Below, one piece after another: positions 1-12,115 of a stretch of 64,000 bases of DNA. The notes beneath the pieces were generated by a model. The model saw only the letters and a program-made list of their open reading frames with translations. It ran no database searches and was not told the origin of the DNA. The position numbers and the translations under genes were made by a program. The stretch is from Ailurus styani (Eukaryota; Chordata; Mammalia; Carnivora; Ailuridae), in NCBI GenBank assembly GCA_002007465.1, contig LNAC01000275.1:2249353-2313352 (forward strand). The letters run 5' to 3'. Positions within the stretch are counted from its first letter, which is position 1; the number at the start of each line of letters is the position of its first letter.

Positions 1-158
1 ACCACAGCCCCCCACCCTGCCCCTCAAGTTCCTCATATCAGAGAGATCATATGATAATTGTCTTTCTCTGATTGACTTATTTCGCTCAGCATAATACCCT
101 CCAGTTCCATCCATGTTGTTGCGAATGGCAAGATTTCGTTTCTTTTGATAGCTGCATA
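1..158 (-). mobile_element. Carnivore L1 3' region fragment
   Basis: The run containing ATAATTGTCTTTCTCTGATT and TTCGCTCAGCATAATACC is the reverse complement of the 3' part of carnivore L1 elements. Similarity fades after GCTGCATA near 158. The left edge is cut by the window. Confidence 0.85.
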
Positions 159-2475
159 ACTTTTAAGAAATTACCTGCACTGAGGTAAACAAAAAAATAA
201 ATGACACGAAAGAAGGAAGAACGTCTGTATGGGTTAAATGCTTTCCTCGTGACCAGAACAATCCCCCAAACAATGTCTCCTCTCTGCATGTGATATTGAT
301 AAAATTCATGATAAAACTGGACCTGTTAGCAGGAAGTGGCCTTCCTAAGACACAAGCGTACCAGAAAGTGTGAAGTTAAGTCCACAAAGATTCAAAAACG
401 TACCCCACTGAGGCCTTTTTTAGAGGTTCAGTGGTTTGGAGCACACAAAAACACCCCCCTCTAAGCTAACTTTGAGCACCATACACTTACCACCATCACT
501 ACTTCACTTGGGGTCTTCATGCCAATAGACTGCCAAGAAAGGAGTTACTATACTGGTGGAGGTAAGAGATCTTGAGTGATATGAGGAGATGTGGTGGCTT
601 CTATACGATGAAGCACGGGGTGGAGTATATCTGAAATTCATGGGATTCATTGGGCATCGCCTCATGCTATGAGTGAATGAGCAATTTCACCATCCATGGC
701 CTAACAGAGGCAAGGCAACTAAAGATGCAGACCCTTCTCTGAGGAGCCTGTAATGTCCCAACAGGAAAGCAATGCAGAACAAATCCAAGTTCTGACTGAA
801 AGGGAGGAGATCGAGCAAGGGTGGTGGAGGAAGGGGATGATGAATATTAATTATGGCTTCAGTAGAGGCCCTAGCTGATTTCACTAACCTGTTTCATGAA
901 GTCTTTGGGGAGACTGTGGCTGGCTACTACCCCGAAGGACACTCTGTCTTAGATTAGACTGAGGGGAAAGAGGACATGAACGAATCTGAGTTGGTAACAG
1001 GGGTGGACTGTATCAGGCACTTTTTGAGCACAATTTTATCCTCTGCACAGTGACTGCTTCCACAGATACTGGGACCCATGTCACAGAGATGTCATCTATC
1101 AGTGCCTTACCTCCTGTCCCTGTCATGTGCCTCTCACAGACCCCGGGTTTTCTGTTGACACAATAAAGGACGCCCATGGGAATCTACTAGGCATTCCTAT
1201 TCATGCAGCCCAGTAGGGTAGGGTAATTAACACCTTGGGGCCGAGGGCAACCCTCACTCAGAAGGGACTTGGAGCTGATGGATAAATTCTTCTCCCTTCT
1301 CCTGAGATATAATTCATAAGTTTTTTCAACTGGATACAGGAGCAAGCAGCAGTTCCCCTAACAGGGGCCAATCTGATAACACATCCTTGCTTTGGCTCCT
1401 CTAGCTTCCTCGTTTCAACCCTCCGTCCCTTACTCCTGATCCTGCGACCACATTCATGAATAAATTACTCACATGGAATTCTTCACCTGGGGGTCTGCTT
1501 TCTCTAGGTAATCCCAGCTAAGACAGATTCCCAGGTTTTCTACTTTGGAACTGGGAGATTTTATGTTATTTATTTATGTCTTGTCTTCCCCCGCCCCTCA
1601 AACATGAGGGAGATGCTTCCTGAAATACTTAGAATCCTGGAATTAGAACAAAATGGGGCTCTGTTAGAAAAGAAGAGAAGGACAGACGATTGTTGGTAAG
1701 GGGATCCGTCAGGGTCCTGGGGGCAGGAGAAGAGATGGTACAATCAGAAGGAAGGGTTGCAGAGTTCAGCAAAAGAATGATACAGTGTAAACAGGGTTGA
1801 GGGAAACCAAGAAGGGGTGGGGGAGTGCACAGTGACAGAAACAGTGGGGCGGCTCCCATCCCCAGTGTGGTGCTGTCAGGTAGCTACAGGAGATAGATGC
1901 CAGCCCGTGCTATGGTTTTGGTAGAGGCACTGAGCCACTATCAAGCCCAGGACAGGCAAGGAGGGCATCAGGGGGAGAAATAGCCTGATCTTTCTTTCTT
2001 CCCACCTTCCATCTTTCACTGAGAACTTCCATTAACCAAATCCAACCAGAAGCCATAGGACAGGGAGGCCTAATTGACCCGGTCCACATGGTTAGCCTCC
2101 TGGGGCACAGAGTTGGTTGAGAGAGTGTGGAGAATGTACCAAAAGGGGCAGGTGGAGAATATCTAGTCTAGTTGGAAACAAGCATCTGTCCCAGTAGCTT
2201 CACTTAAAATACATAACTATAGGGACACATGCAACTGGCACGGACAAATTTGGGAACACCACGGGCTCTTTTTGATAAGCAAATAACCCAATTCCCGAGA
2301 ACAGAAGTGCATGAGAGAGTGGCCCAGTGGCTGTGAGCAATCAGGGTGCCATGGGCTTTTCTGGTGTATTAAAAAATGGAGGACTGTGTGTGGAGGTGGG
2401 TTAAAAGAGCTTTCTTATTTTATCTCCCTTCCTTCCTGGGGTGGCTAAGAAGCAGAAGAGATGCTGAGGATACAA
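159..2475. other. Intergenic DNA, no gene seen
   Basis: No coding exon recognised. The stretch 900-1530 ends in a CTTTCTCTAGG...CAGCTAAGACAG run reminiscent of old LTR or retroposon ends, but I could not assign it. The small open frames here show no known domain. Confidence 0.5.
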
Positions 2476-2477
2476 TT

Positions 2478-2620
2478 TAGTACTTCCTCTGCACCTGTTA
2501 CCAAGAACTAGATGCTGTGGGGGAGAAATTGAGGAAGGAGGAGGTATGGGCACATGCCTCCTGGAGTTTACATTCTGGGTGGAGACATAAACTATATAGA
2601 TGAACCAGAGTAATGACAAG
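2478..2620 (-). repeat. L2 3'-end fragment
   Basis: The order 'ACCTGTTACC.. GCTGTGGGGGAGAAATTGAGG.. CTCCTGGAGTTTACATTCTGG' follows the reverse complement of the L2 3' end (place-marker: GAGTTTACATTCT). Confidence 0.6.
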
Positions 2621-2624
2621 TGGA

Positions 2625-4280
2625 AAGAATTAAAATGCTGAAGTGGGGGGGGTACAGATGAATCACCAGGAATTTGACAGAGGAGTCACTACATCCAAGC
2701 CTGTGGTTTCTGCAGGGTGCTCCAGGGACTCCCACCTGGGTGGGACTAGGTTCAAGCCCTGACGCATGCATTTGGAGACCAGGGTGTGCCTAATCAAAAC
2801 TGGGCAATGGGACGTAACAGGATGTATCATACTTGGACTTCTCATCTCCTTCCTTTTGGGTGGAGTCCTCTTGGATCTCTTTGTCTTCACTGCGTCTGTT
2901 GCAGGCTCCTGTTGAGATTCTCAGGGCCCAGACTGATGAAGGTTGATAGGCTAGAACAGGCATTCGGGAATTCTCTGCTCTTTGCAGATGGCGTGTGTCC
3001 AGGGCAGAGGAGGAAAGCCATTTGCAAACCTATGAGCCTGGTGTTCCATTGCAGGGGTGGTGGGGCCGATAAGAGATCCGGTGTCTTTCCAGCGCTGAGC
3101 TCTGTAAACCCCAAGGGGAAGGTGGAGTGTTAAACCCATTCATTCACCTTCGAGGGTTAGAGCGGGCTGTCACAAAGTGTTTTTCGTGGGACATAAAGGT
3201 CCAGGAAGTGACAATAAAAGGGTTCCTTGGCTGAATATATGTAGGACACACCAGAGCGAACAAAGTTCAATAGGGTTCCTTGTTGTGAGGTCTCTAAGTC
3301 TTCCGTGATGCTGTATTATGAAATTCCTGTGCAGGGCTAGCTACGGCATAAAGCGATGCCCAGACTTATTGGACGAAAGAACCCCCCCCAACTCCTTTTT
3401 CATGAACACCCAAGAATATCTCTTGGAACCTTTGCATTCTGAGGAGTAGTTTCAGAAATGCTTACTATGTGGTGAATTTGCCTTTTAAAACGGGACCCCA
3501 CAAGAGAGAGAAAATAGTGTTTCGTGCTATAGGATTTCTGCTAATCTTTCAGGTGTTGGTTGTGGGGGCAGTTGGGGGAGTTCTCCCAGCATTCCTGGAG
3601 TCTCCTCTCTGCTCTGTTGGGCTGAAGAGTGAGTTAAAGGAGAGGGAGGGCTTCAGCAGAGGGGCAGGTGGTGGGGGACTGCCTGCTGAGGGACAGAACA
3701 AAAGAAAACAGAGATAGGGATTCAGGAACCGCTTTCATAAAGGGCTGAAAGAACAAGGGGAGGGGAAATGTGGAATGTCTGAGAGGTGGGCCTTGGAAGG
3801 TCCTGAGGTGGTGCCCTTCTTTCTTAGAAGGCTTTCAGTTTGCCAGCCCCAGGCCAGCATACATAGTTTATCATTCATTTCCCTGAGGGAATAGGAGAGA
3901 GACAGAAGAGCAAGAATCTGTTGCATCTAGAATGTATATTTTTACCAGGGTTTCTAGTTCATGAAATTATCTGGCAACTGTAGCTCAGATCTGTGAGGAA
4001 GGAAGGCCCCTCACACATCTGAGAGGCTGAAGTATTTTCCTCAGGTTTTTTCAGTGCAGTTGTCATAGAAATGGAAAAGAACAACTTGATTTGGCTTAAA
4101 AATAGCAAGATTCAGAGATCAAAGAAACTCCCCAACTCCGGGCCTCTTCATTACACATATTAAATTGAACTGTATTGAATTGCCCCATTTTCCTAGGTCA
4201 GAAATGGTTGAATATTGGTAAATTGGTATATTTCAGCCTGTAGTTGGCAAATATTTATGAGAAAGCCAGAAGGGAGAAGT
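2625..4280. other. Intergenic DNA, no gene seen
   Basis: No repeat family or exon could be assigned with confidence. A 115-codon plus-strand frame at 2786-3133 has no recognisable domain and is overlapped by several antisense frames of similar quality, so it is not called. Confidence 0.5.
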
Positions 4281-4282
<2 letters not shown>

Positions 4283-4329
<47 letters not shown>

Positions 4330-4332
4330 TGT
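4283..4332. repeat. (GT)n microsatellite
   Basis: About 50 bases of nearly pure GT with one GTAT interruption near the right end. Open frames across it (Cys-Val or Thr-His repeats) are artefacts. Confidence 0.98.
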
Positions 4333-4899
4333 AAGGGGGGCTGTTGCTGGGGAGCTAGTCTTATATATAGCAGATATAGTCTCCCTGCTGATAAAAAGGT
4401 ATAAGAGGAACACTCTCTTAGGCATATTTCCAAGGAGTGAATAACAAGATTAGAACATGACAGTTAGACTCAAGGAGATGAAGGAGGAGGTTATAGTGAC
4501 CTGCCCTTAGGATTAGGTGTGCAAAGAATAGGCACCGTTGGTCTCTGGGCAAAGGGCATTGAGACTTAGGTCGGATGGTGAATTAAGTCACAAGCACTAA
4601 GTGAAAAGACATAAGAAAGTGCAAAATAAAGGAGTCAATGTTATCAGGAGACATTAACCCCAAGCCTTAGAGTGATGGCTTCTTCCTTACTTTTTGGCCT
4701 GTTTCTACATTGTCTGCCTGGATCCAAAGTGTTGGATGGTAGGGTAATTCTGAGTGTGTGTGGGGTGGCAGAGAAGGACATCATTAATGTAGGAGGGGTT
4801 GTAGTCAGTTCTGGGCAATGATCCTATGTGTCTCTATCCTCATTACCTCAACTAGTCCTTTTGGAGGATGTATATAGCTGTAATAACCATGTTTTCTAA

Positions 4900-5098
4900 T
4901 TTCTATGACGCTTTACAATTTATGATTTAGCCCACAGATATTATCTGATTTTTTTTTTTTTTTTTAGTTCTCAAACACCCTGTGAGATAGGTATTGCTAT
5001 TCGCATTTCCAAATTAGATCGTGGCTCAGAGAGCAAATTTCCTGAGGATGGTAACTGGCAGAATCAGGCTCAAACTTGTGTCTTTGGGCTCCAGATAA
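4900..5098 (-). repeat. MIR SINE fossil
   Basis: The order of pieces (TTTACAATT.., CCCTGTGAGATAGGTATTGCTAT, GGCTCAGAGAG, CTGGCAGAATCAGGCTCAAAC) follows MIR in reverse. It holds a poly-T run at about 4949-4965. Confidence 0.75.
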
Positions 5099-5384
5099 AC
5101 TTTTGGTTTTGTTTTGATCACATGAAGGGTGACTGAGGCCATCACATAACCAGAAACTCTTAAGGTAGAAGCAAGTGTTCAGGTAGTGCTGGGGGCCAGG
5201 CAGGTAACAGGCATCAGTGAAGGTGGTTAGATATGGGACAGTAGGGAAGGGTGGGGACTGTGGTTCAGGACTGGTGAGTCCATGCTCTGCTGATGGGGAG
5301 GGGAGAGCTTAGTAATCACTGCTCAGCTCCAGGTGATTATTACCAGAAAGAAATGCCAGACCGACTTTTTTGAGGGAAGCTGGA

Positions 5385-5475
5385 AATTCAATTAGATATT
5401 TGAGTGCTTACTATGTATCAGATACTAGGGATAAAGCAGTGAATAAAATGGATACAGATCTCTGGCTTTTCATGT
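5385..5475 (-). repeat. L2 3'-end fragment
   Basis: TTTGAGTGCTTACTATGTATCAGATACTAGGGATAAAGCAGTGAATAAAA-type wording is the reverse complement of the L2 tail (motif TGCTTACTATGT then GATAAAGCAGTGAA). Confidence 0.75.
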
Positions 5476-5499
5476 GAACTTGTCCAATTTTTAAGTGTT

Positions 5500-5600
5500 G
5501 GGAACTAATAGAAAATTTAGAAAACATTGTCCAGGCCAAACAAAACACATCTGTGGGCTTCATTTGGCCTGTAGGCTGCCAGTTTGTGACTTCAGTTCAA
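5500..5600 (+). mobile_element. hAT-type DNA transposon fossil, right end
   Basis: CTTCATTTGGCCTGTAGGCT followed by GCCAGTTTGTGAC matches the 'ATTTGGCC..GGC..AGTTTG..GACC' end of the abundant non-autonomous hAT family also seen at 13378 and 58650. Subfamily name is not asserted. Confidence 0.55.
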
Positions 5601-6474
5601 AGACTTAGATGGGCCAAGTGTTCTCCAAAGAGGGGCCTGTGCCGATGGGCCCACTAGGGCCAGGGAAGAAACTCCTAGCACTTTTATTCATATTGTTTTG
5701 CTATCTTGTCCTTTGAAAATTTCTTTTTTTGTGAATGCTATAGTGTATACATAGTGAACTCATATAGCACATATATATCTTTATAAATATTTAAATAGAT
5801 GTTATTTGTGTATATTAAGGATTCATGATCAAAGTATTTTATTGATAGAATGTGGATCAGAAAAGGTTCAAGACCACTGGGATAGTCTTTAAAAGTAGAT
5901 ATTCGTACTCTCCCTGCTTGAAATAGGTCAAATCTATAGTTTATAGCTTAGTGCTCAGAGGGCTTCAGGGAATGTGGGGGTGAGCAGACTGGCTCAACCC
6001 AAACCTTCTTTTATTCCTTCTGCCAGAGCATGTTCTGTGAGTGACAACTACAGGCCCCACTGAATGATGGAAGAAACAAGTGCATGATGGGGCCAGTTCA
6101 GGCTAGACCAGCATTTCAGCCACCTGACCCAAGGGTATGGCTGTTGTGGTCATGATTGTTTTTATTTAGAAAAGAAAACATGTTTGGGGGACTATAGCTG
6201 TGCTAGAAAAGTGGAGACTAAACAGTAATCCAATGCTCACCCTTCAGTGTCGGGAAGGTTATTATAGGAAGACAGGTGATCAGACACTCATCAACTTCCC
6301 TGAGGACAGAATATAAACAGGGGGACAGAAACTGCTAATAGGGAGATTCAGGTTACAAGTACAGAAGACATTTCTGACAGTGAGCTTTGTCTGAGTCCTG
6401 TTCTAAAGCCTGTCTTGGACACTGTACTTGACATCTGTCAGTAGAGTGGCAACATCGTGTCCTGAAAAGGAGCC

Positions 6475-6640
6475 AGGAAATGAATGCTCTAGTCCTGCAG
6501 AGACCTTTTGGTCCCCATGACCTTAGACAATGCCAGATTGCTCCTTCTCTGGATCTCATTTCCTTTCTTGGATTAAGAAGGGCATGGTCCATGGTCTCTG
6601 AAACTTCTTCCTTCGACCATTAGTCTCATGCTAAGAGTCT
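6475..6640 (+). repeat. Probable MIR fossil
   Basis: CATGACCTTAGACAATGCC...CTCTGGATCTCATTTCC follows the MIR order 'GTGACCTTGGGCAAG ... TCTCAGTTTCC'. It is degraded. Confidence 0.45.
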
Positions 6641-6689
6641 AAATGTTGGAAAGTGTTTTCCTGGGTCAGAGCAAGTTGTCTCTAACCCA

Positions 6690-7000
6690 GGTCAATATAC
6701 TAGCTGCTGTAGCAAACAAATCCTCAAATATATAATGGCTCATACATGGTAGAAGTATGTTGTTCATAAAAAGTATAAAATGTGTTTTCCTGATTGGCAG
6801 GCCACTTTCCCCCATGTAGTGATCAGGGATCCAGATCTTTCCACCTTGAGGTTCTGCTATCTTGAATACATGCTCCAAGGCAGTCATGCTCATCTACACC
6901 AAGATGATAGAAGGGGAAAAAACATGGATGATGGAGCTTGGGATATTTTTATGGGTTGGACTTAGAAGGTGTGCATTAATTCTGCTAAAATTCTATTGAC
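6690..7000. repeat. Old LTR-like mammalian repeat
   Basis: The run 'CTAGCTGCTGTAGCAAACAA..ATGGCTCA' is the reverse end wording shared by several ancient LTR-derived repeats ('CTGCTGTAACAAAC..CAGTGGCTTA'). 'GGCAGGCCACT..TGATCAGGGATCCAG' and 'AGTCACATGG' follow in the expected order. Subfamily not assigned. Confidence 0.4.
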
Positions 7001-7284
7001 TAGAAATCAGTCACATGGAAATGCTTAACTACAAGGAAGACTGGGAAAGGTAGTTTAGGTGTATGCCCAGGAAAAAGAGGAAGTGGATATGGTCAGTAGG
7101 AACCAATCTGTGCCACAGAGAGGACAGCTAAAAAGAGAAAGCTTAGTGTGGAGTGAAGAGTAAGGTGGGAGTGATGCTAATTATTCTCCTGTATTCTCCT
7201 GAACTTGGAACAGTCTGAGGAAGAATGAAAGCCTGGGCTTAAAATGATTTCTTGGTCCACAGAGAAGAGCTCTGAGTAAGACTC

Positions 7285-7400
7285 AAGACACCCCAGGTTC
7301 CAGTTTTGGAAGTATCTTCACCTGAATAGAATTTACTTGACTATAATGCTTCAGTTTCTTCACATGTAAATGGCAACCAAAGCACTTAACCTAATTACTG
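7285..7400 (+). repeat. Probable MIR fossil
   Basis: TTCAGTTTCTTCACATGTAAATGG inside a MIR-like order (pieces TTTCTTCACATGTAAATG and CACTTAACC). Degraded. Confidence 0.5.
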
Positions 7401-7534
7401 GACATGATGTTCTTACAAGTCAGATATAGCAACACCATGCACATTTTGAGAAAAAAATACAAGAATGATAGCAATAGAGAATCAGTCAGTAAAATGGCAG
7501 TTGCTCTGGGAGTATTCTTGTTCCTTTATTTCTG

Positions 7535-8280
7535 TCACAACCCACATCCCACTGGCCAGCAGGTCCTATCACTCTACCTTCAAAATCCACTCCAGATCTC
7601 ACCCTACCTGCCAACACTTTAGTGAGCCACTGTGGCTCTCCCCTGTGCCAGGCCAACCATGCTCCCTGCTCCCACTCATGCTTTCTTCCATCTGGTTTTC
7701 ACACAATAGGCAGGACGGTTTGTTTTTCTCCCTTCCACTGGAAATCTTCCAATGACTTCTCATCACCTTTGGGAAAAAAAATCAAACTTTTTGCCTTGGC
7801 CTGCTGAGATTTCTGACCTCATCTCTACCCTTCTATTGCCCTCCTAACCACTTCCCAACTACGCTGCCCCCATTTTGGTCCTTCTTCAAAACCCTGGGCT
7901 CATTTCTGTCCCAGGACCATGGTGCTTGCTGTCCCTTCTGCTTGGGACACTCTCCCTCCAAACCTTCTCTGGCTCCTTCCCAAGCTCCATGGAGGTCTTA
8001 GCTCAAATGTCTCTTCTTTGAGGGAGCCCGAGTGTCCACCTTCTCCAACCTTTTCTAGCTCCCAGTCCACTGAGTTCCCCTCACCCTACCATTTCTCCTT
8101 AAAGTACCTCACCCTCCCTGAAATTATTTTCTTACTTGCTTACTTGTGTATTTCCTGTCTCTCTCCACTAGAATGTTGACTCTATAGTTGCAGGGACTTT
8201 TTCTGTCTTTTGCACAACTCTGTCCCCCTTGGCAAATTAACCAGCCTTCAGTAAGTGTCAACTGAATGAACAGGTGAATG
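7535..8280 (+). repeat. Long L2 3'-end copy
   Basis: About 740 bases collinear with the L2 3' end: TTCCAATGACTTCTCATCACC, TTTGCCTTGGCCTGC, CTTGCTGTCCCTTCTGCTTGG, AGCTCAAATGTCTCTTC, CCCTGAAATTATTTTC, CACTAGAATGTTGACTC and GTGTCAACTGAATGAAC in order. The 194-codon minus-strand frame at 8124-8708 overlaps its tail and is not a gene. Confidence 0.88.
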
Positions 8281-8929
8281 AAGAGAAACTGACCATAAGA
8301 CCTCTGCAGACACCACAGTTGCCAGTGACCAACATTCTTCAGCAAAGCGGGTAGAGATGGGCATTTGGGTTTGATGGCCTCGGGTGAACCCTGGCCAAAC
8401 TTCCCCCAGCCCAGGATGGTGGCACTTGAGTAGGGCAGAGGTCTCTGACACTGGAGGCCAGCTGTCTCTGCCTCGTGGCCTTGATCAGATTTGGTGCCTG
8501 GAGTTCTACACTGCCCCTCCTTTTCTCTTTTTAGGAGATACTTGGATGGCCTCCCAAGGGGCATATTTGGCTTCTTCTTCAAGCCACTTGCTCTTGCTGT
8601 TGAGAAATGACTAAGCAGATTCTCCATCTCCCAGCGGCCAGCTACCAGGTTGTGAGTTGACACTGCCAGCTCAGACCGGTTTGAGGGGACATGCCCTCCT
8701 TCTGACAAAGCCCCCTTCCTTTGCTTGTATTCAGAAAAAGCACAAAGCAGACACCACCATCACTGTCTCCTTTAAAATGGCCTCACTTATCCCTTCTTGA
8801 TGGGGCTGTTGGCTGGCCCCCACACAGAAGAGGAAGGCAGAGATTAGTGTGATTCCTACTCCCAGGGCTCAACGTCCAAGTCATGCTGGGTGTTGCAAAA
8901 TTACTGGCAGAGAATGTTCAGATGGTGGC

Positions 8930-9115
8930 ATAATAATGACACCCTTTTCTGCGTCCTGAGTGCTTGGTCTGTGCCCAGCATGATGCTACATCTTTGGGTA
9001 CATCAGTTTATCTGAGCTCAATGATTTTAGGAGGCAAGTGCTGCAACTTTATAGACAAGGAGGTAGAGGGAAAGAGAGGCTAAGGAACTTGCCCAAGGCA
9101 ACATGGTTGACAAGT
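8930..9115 (-). repeat. MIR SINE fossil
   Basis: Pieces TGGCATAATAATGACACC, GCCCAGCATGATGCT, GGAGGTAGAGGGAAAGAGAGG and AACTTGCCCAAGGCAACATGG follow MIR in reverse. Confidence 0.8.
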
Positions 9116-9616
9116 GGAGGGATGCATTTAAGCATGGGTTTCTCTGTTTCCATACATGGGTGCTTGGTCCTCAGGACTATGCTCTCCACGCCACTGCACA
9201 GATCATCCCTCAAGCTGCACACAGTGGAAGCACAAAGGAAAACAGAAGAAAAGGAAAAGCATTTTTTCTAATTTTCTCTGCACCCTCCACTTAGTTCACA
9301 CTAGAAACCCCTATCAAGTTCAGTGGGAGGTTAACAGGCTTAATGTGGAAAACTGGTTTAGAAGTAAACTAGATTTGGGAACTACTGGGTGTAAAGTTAG
9401 AAAAGACTTTGCAGAATCATTAATGCGTTGACGTTAAATTTTAGATCTTTAAGAGAGGAATAGACATTGCTGCCATTTTTAAATTTAATTGATCAGGGAA
9501 CACTGCCTCTTCCCCTGGAGTATATTGAGATTCTAGTGTTCCATGAATACTCTGGGAATTGCTGAGCTCTACTAATATACTTACTGACCTATAAAGATGC
9601 TTGGGCATTCTTCTTT

Positions 9617-9713
9617 CCATCCATCCACATATCCATCCATCCATCCATCCATCCATCCATCCATCCATCCATCCATCCATCCTACCACCCATCCAACCAC
9701 CCATCCACCCATC
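9617..9713. repeat. (ATCC)n microsatellite
   Basis: Nearly pure CCAT repeats become interrupted (CTACCACCC, AACCACCC) towards the right. The proline/histidine/serine-repeat frames across it are artefacts. Confidence 0.97.
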
Positions 9714-9900
9714 CAATACCTACCATGTTCCAGACACAGTATAAGGTGTTTTCTCCTATGTCATTTATCTTATCCATTCTCACCACAACTCCATTTTATG
9801 GATAAAGAAGCAGAGAATCAACAAGACAACAAACCTGAGCAGTGCGAGGCAGTGAGAGGGCTGATATTAAAATCCAAATTTACTGATCTTCCTTCTATAC
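9714..9900 (-). repeat. MIR SINE fossil
   Basis: ATACCTACCATGTTCCAGAC, TTATCCATTCTCACCACAAC and CCATTTTATGGATAAAGAAG are in MIR reverse order, directly abutting the ATCC microsatellite. Confidence 0.75.
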
Positions 9901-10139
9901 CTCAGGGTTTCTTCCTTCAGTTTATTATTCAAATCCTGGGCATTTGTCAAAATAACACCTCTTCCGCTTTCTTCAGAAGGTTGTATGTCCCTTCCTCCCT
10001 ACCCACTCTATGTGTAGAGATCTGTCTCTCTCCTCACCTCCCTTCAAACTCACCGTATCCACTGGAATATGGCACCCACTTTGTCAGATTATTGGTTAGG
10101 GGGTGAGCAGGTGTGTGTACATGTGTATCTCTTGGATCT

Positions 10140-10335
10140 TAAGTGAAGTTGAAGTCAAGCACTTGGCACATATTATTTCCTTAAATTGGCACATCAGCAT
10201 TTCGAAAGAGGTACTGTTCAAGGAAGACACAGTCTACAGGTGAAGAATTGATGCACAATGAGGTTCAGTCACTCGCCCAAAGTTTCAGAATGATTTCATG
10301 AGGAAGTCTGGCCACAAAACCCACATTCCTTCCAC
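10140..10335 (-). repeat. MIR SINE fossil
   Basis: CACTTGGCACATATTATTTCC, GAAAGAGGTACTGTTC and GTTCAGTCACTCGCCCAAAG follow MIR in reverse. Confidence 0.65.
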
Positions 10336-10349
10336 TACTCCATTCTGTC

Positions 10350-10455
10350 TCTACCTAGTTCAACTCCTTGTTTCATAGCTGGGGGAACTGAGATCTAGAG
10401 AAGGGGAGTGGCTAGTCCCAAATCACACAGCTTGTGAGCAACAGTGCTGACACCA
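10350..10455 (-). repeat. MIR SINE fossil, second copy
   Basis: TTTCATAGCTGGGGGAACTG then AAATCACACAGCTTGTGAGC is the conserved MIR core in reverse. Confidence 0.6.
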
Positions 10456-10937
10456 CCTGTTAAGACTCAACATGGGAGTTTTTCTCCCCAGCAGGCTGTG
10501 TCTCCAAGTTTAATACTGGTCCCAGCCATTGCTGCCAGTCAGCTCCTGTTACTGGATGCTGTGGAAATGGTGCCTTGTAGCTGTAGAGATAGCAGAAGCC
10601 TGCTATCCTGCTCCCTGGGGAATAGCCAAGGAAGGTCAGCCTACTAGTCTGCAGACCCAGTACTTAAAATAAACCAGGCGGCAAGCCCAAAAGAAACCAC
10701 ACAGCCTTGCAACAGCCCAGGGCCAGATGCAGCTTCAAGCTCCCAGGTTCCCTTGGCATAGAGCCGAGCACAGTGCTTAGTGGCTGCTGCTGCTTCTTTT
10801 CATGTTAAAGAAAATGAATTCTTGTCCCTCTAGAAGTTCAGGCTGGCAGCCACCGAGGAAACTAGTAGGTCTAGGGGACCCTTGGAACTTGGTGGGGACG
10901 GGGAAAGGAATATTCTTCATATTCTTGACTCCCAAAT

Positions 10938-11100
10938 ATGAATGTTTATCGGAATCACTGAGAAGGCTTCTAAAAATGATCCAGGTTTCATTCCAGACCA
11001 AGAGTATCAGAATCTTGGAGTGAAGGGGGAGGGGCAGGGGGACAGGTCTGGGGACTCTGTATTAGTGCACATGCCCCAGGTGAGTCTATTTTGGTCTGGA
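10938..11100 (+). mobile_element. MER5A hAT-Charlie fossil
   Basis: GGAATCACTGAGAAGGCTTC, AGAGTATCAGAATCTTGG, GACAGGTCTGGGG and GCCCCAGGTGAGTCT follow the MER5A consensus in forward order. Confidence 0.75.
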
Positions 11101-11109
11101 TTTGTGAAC

Positions 11110-12010
11110 CAAAATCCCCAATATGTTCCTTTCATTTGCTGGTTCACTTGATTTCCAACTTCTGTTCTTAATTCTCACTTGGTCATGATTTTTTTGACTT
11201 GTGAAACTTAAATTCTAGTTTATCCATGTCCAGAGCATTGAGGGTTGGTGATATAAAAAACACCTAGTGAGGTTTCTGTTATTTTTGCCAATGGGGATTT
11301 CAAGTTTTCTCTTCTGGTAGAAGTTTAGGAGGGTTCTGCTCTGCAAGAGTTGTATAAATCCCCGGAGGAGTCAGTTCTGAGAAATTTGGTTGCTTAAGAA
11401 GTCTGTTACCAAGGTCTTTGGTATCCAAGGCAATCCATAAAAGTTAGAGGTTGCCAGGGTAACTGCAGCTGCCAGGAGACAGATCACTGTATTTAAATTT
11501 CTTGAGTCCCCCCTTGCTAACTGCTGAAAAGACCTGTTGAAAGAGAAGAGTTTCTCTTCTTAGTCGAGAAGAGATTTGAAGTTACTGTCTTCTGGCTTGG
11601 AAAGTGTCAGGACTTTGAGCTGTGCGTAGAGGTGACCATTGCTTTCTCTTGCCGCCCAAGGTGAAGAATGAGGATTCAGATAGGTTGGGGGACCTTCCTA
11701 GCTTATCAGAAGACCAGAAAGGAAACATAAACGAAGGCTCTTCCTTCAGCAAGCTGAGCCCTGGGGAGCACTATCCAAGGCGACAAGAGCCACACTAGCT
11801 GTGGTCGACCCTGGATGGGTGTTGACATCAGGCTGATCTGAACTCCTGGGCTGAGGTTCTAGATGTGTGTTCTCACCTGGGAAGGACTTGTTTCCCTTAA
11901 AGTGATTCTGGGGAGGTGGGGAGCAGCGCTGCAGCGACAAGAGCACTGGCTTCCATCCTGCGCCTTCTCGCGGTACGACAGGGCAGCGGAATGACGGGAG
12001 AGAGGACTCA
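11110..12010. other. Intergenic DNA, no gene seen
   Basis: No exon or repeat assigned. A 66-codon minus frame at 11746-11946 shows no recognisable domain. Confidence 0.5.
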
Positions 12011-12014
12011 TGTC

Positions 12015-12115
12015 AGTGGTCCACCTCCCTCAACAGCAGCATTGTGTTAGGTGTGGGGAAATAAAAATCAGTAAGACAAAGTTTATGTGTGCAAGGAGTT
12101 GGTTGTGTAGAGGCT
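12015..12115 (-). repeat. Probable L2 3'-end fragment
   Basis: GTGTTAGGTGTGGGGAAATAAAAATCAGTAAGAC and GCAAGGAGTTGG resemble the reverse L2 tail (key piece: GGTGTGGGGAAATAAAAATC). Confidence 0.5.

Noticed and set aside
4233..4444. Cys-Val and Thr-His repeat proteins
   Set aside because: Translations of a (GT)n microsatellite.
8124..8708. 194-codon minus-strand frame
   Set aside because: It starts in unassigned DNA and runs antisense through an L2 tail. No domain recognised.
9441..10106. Met-Asp-Gly-Trp and Ser-Ile-His-Pro repeat proteins
   Set aside because: Translations of the (ATCC)n microsatellite plus a MIR.
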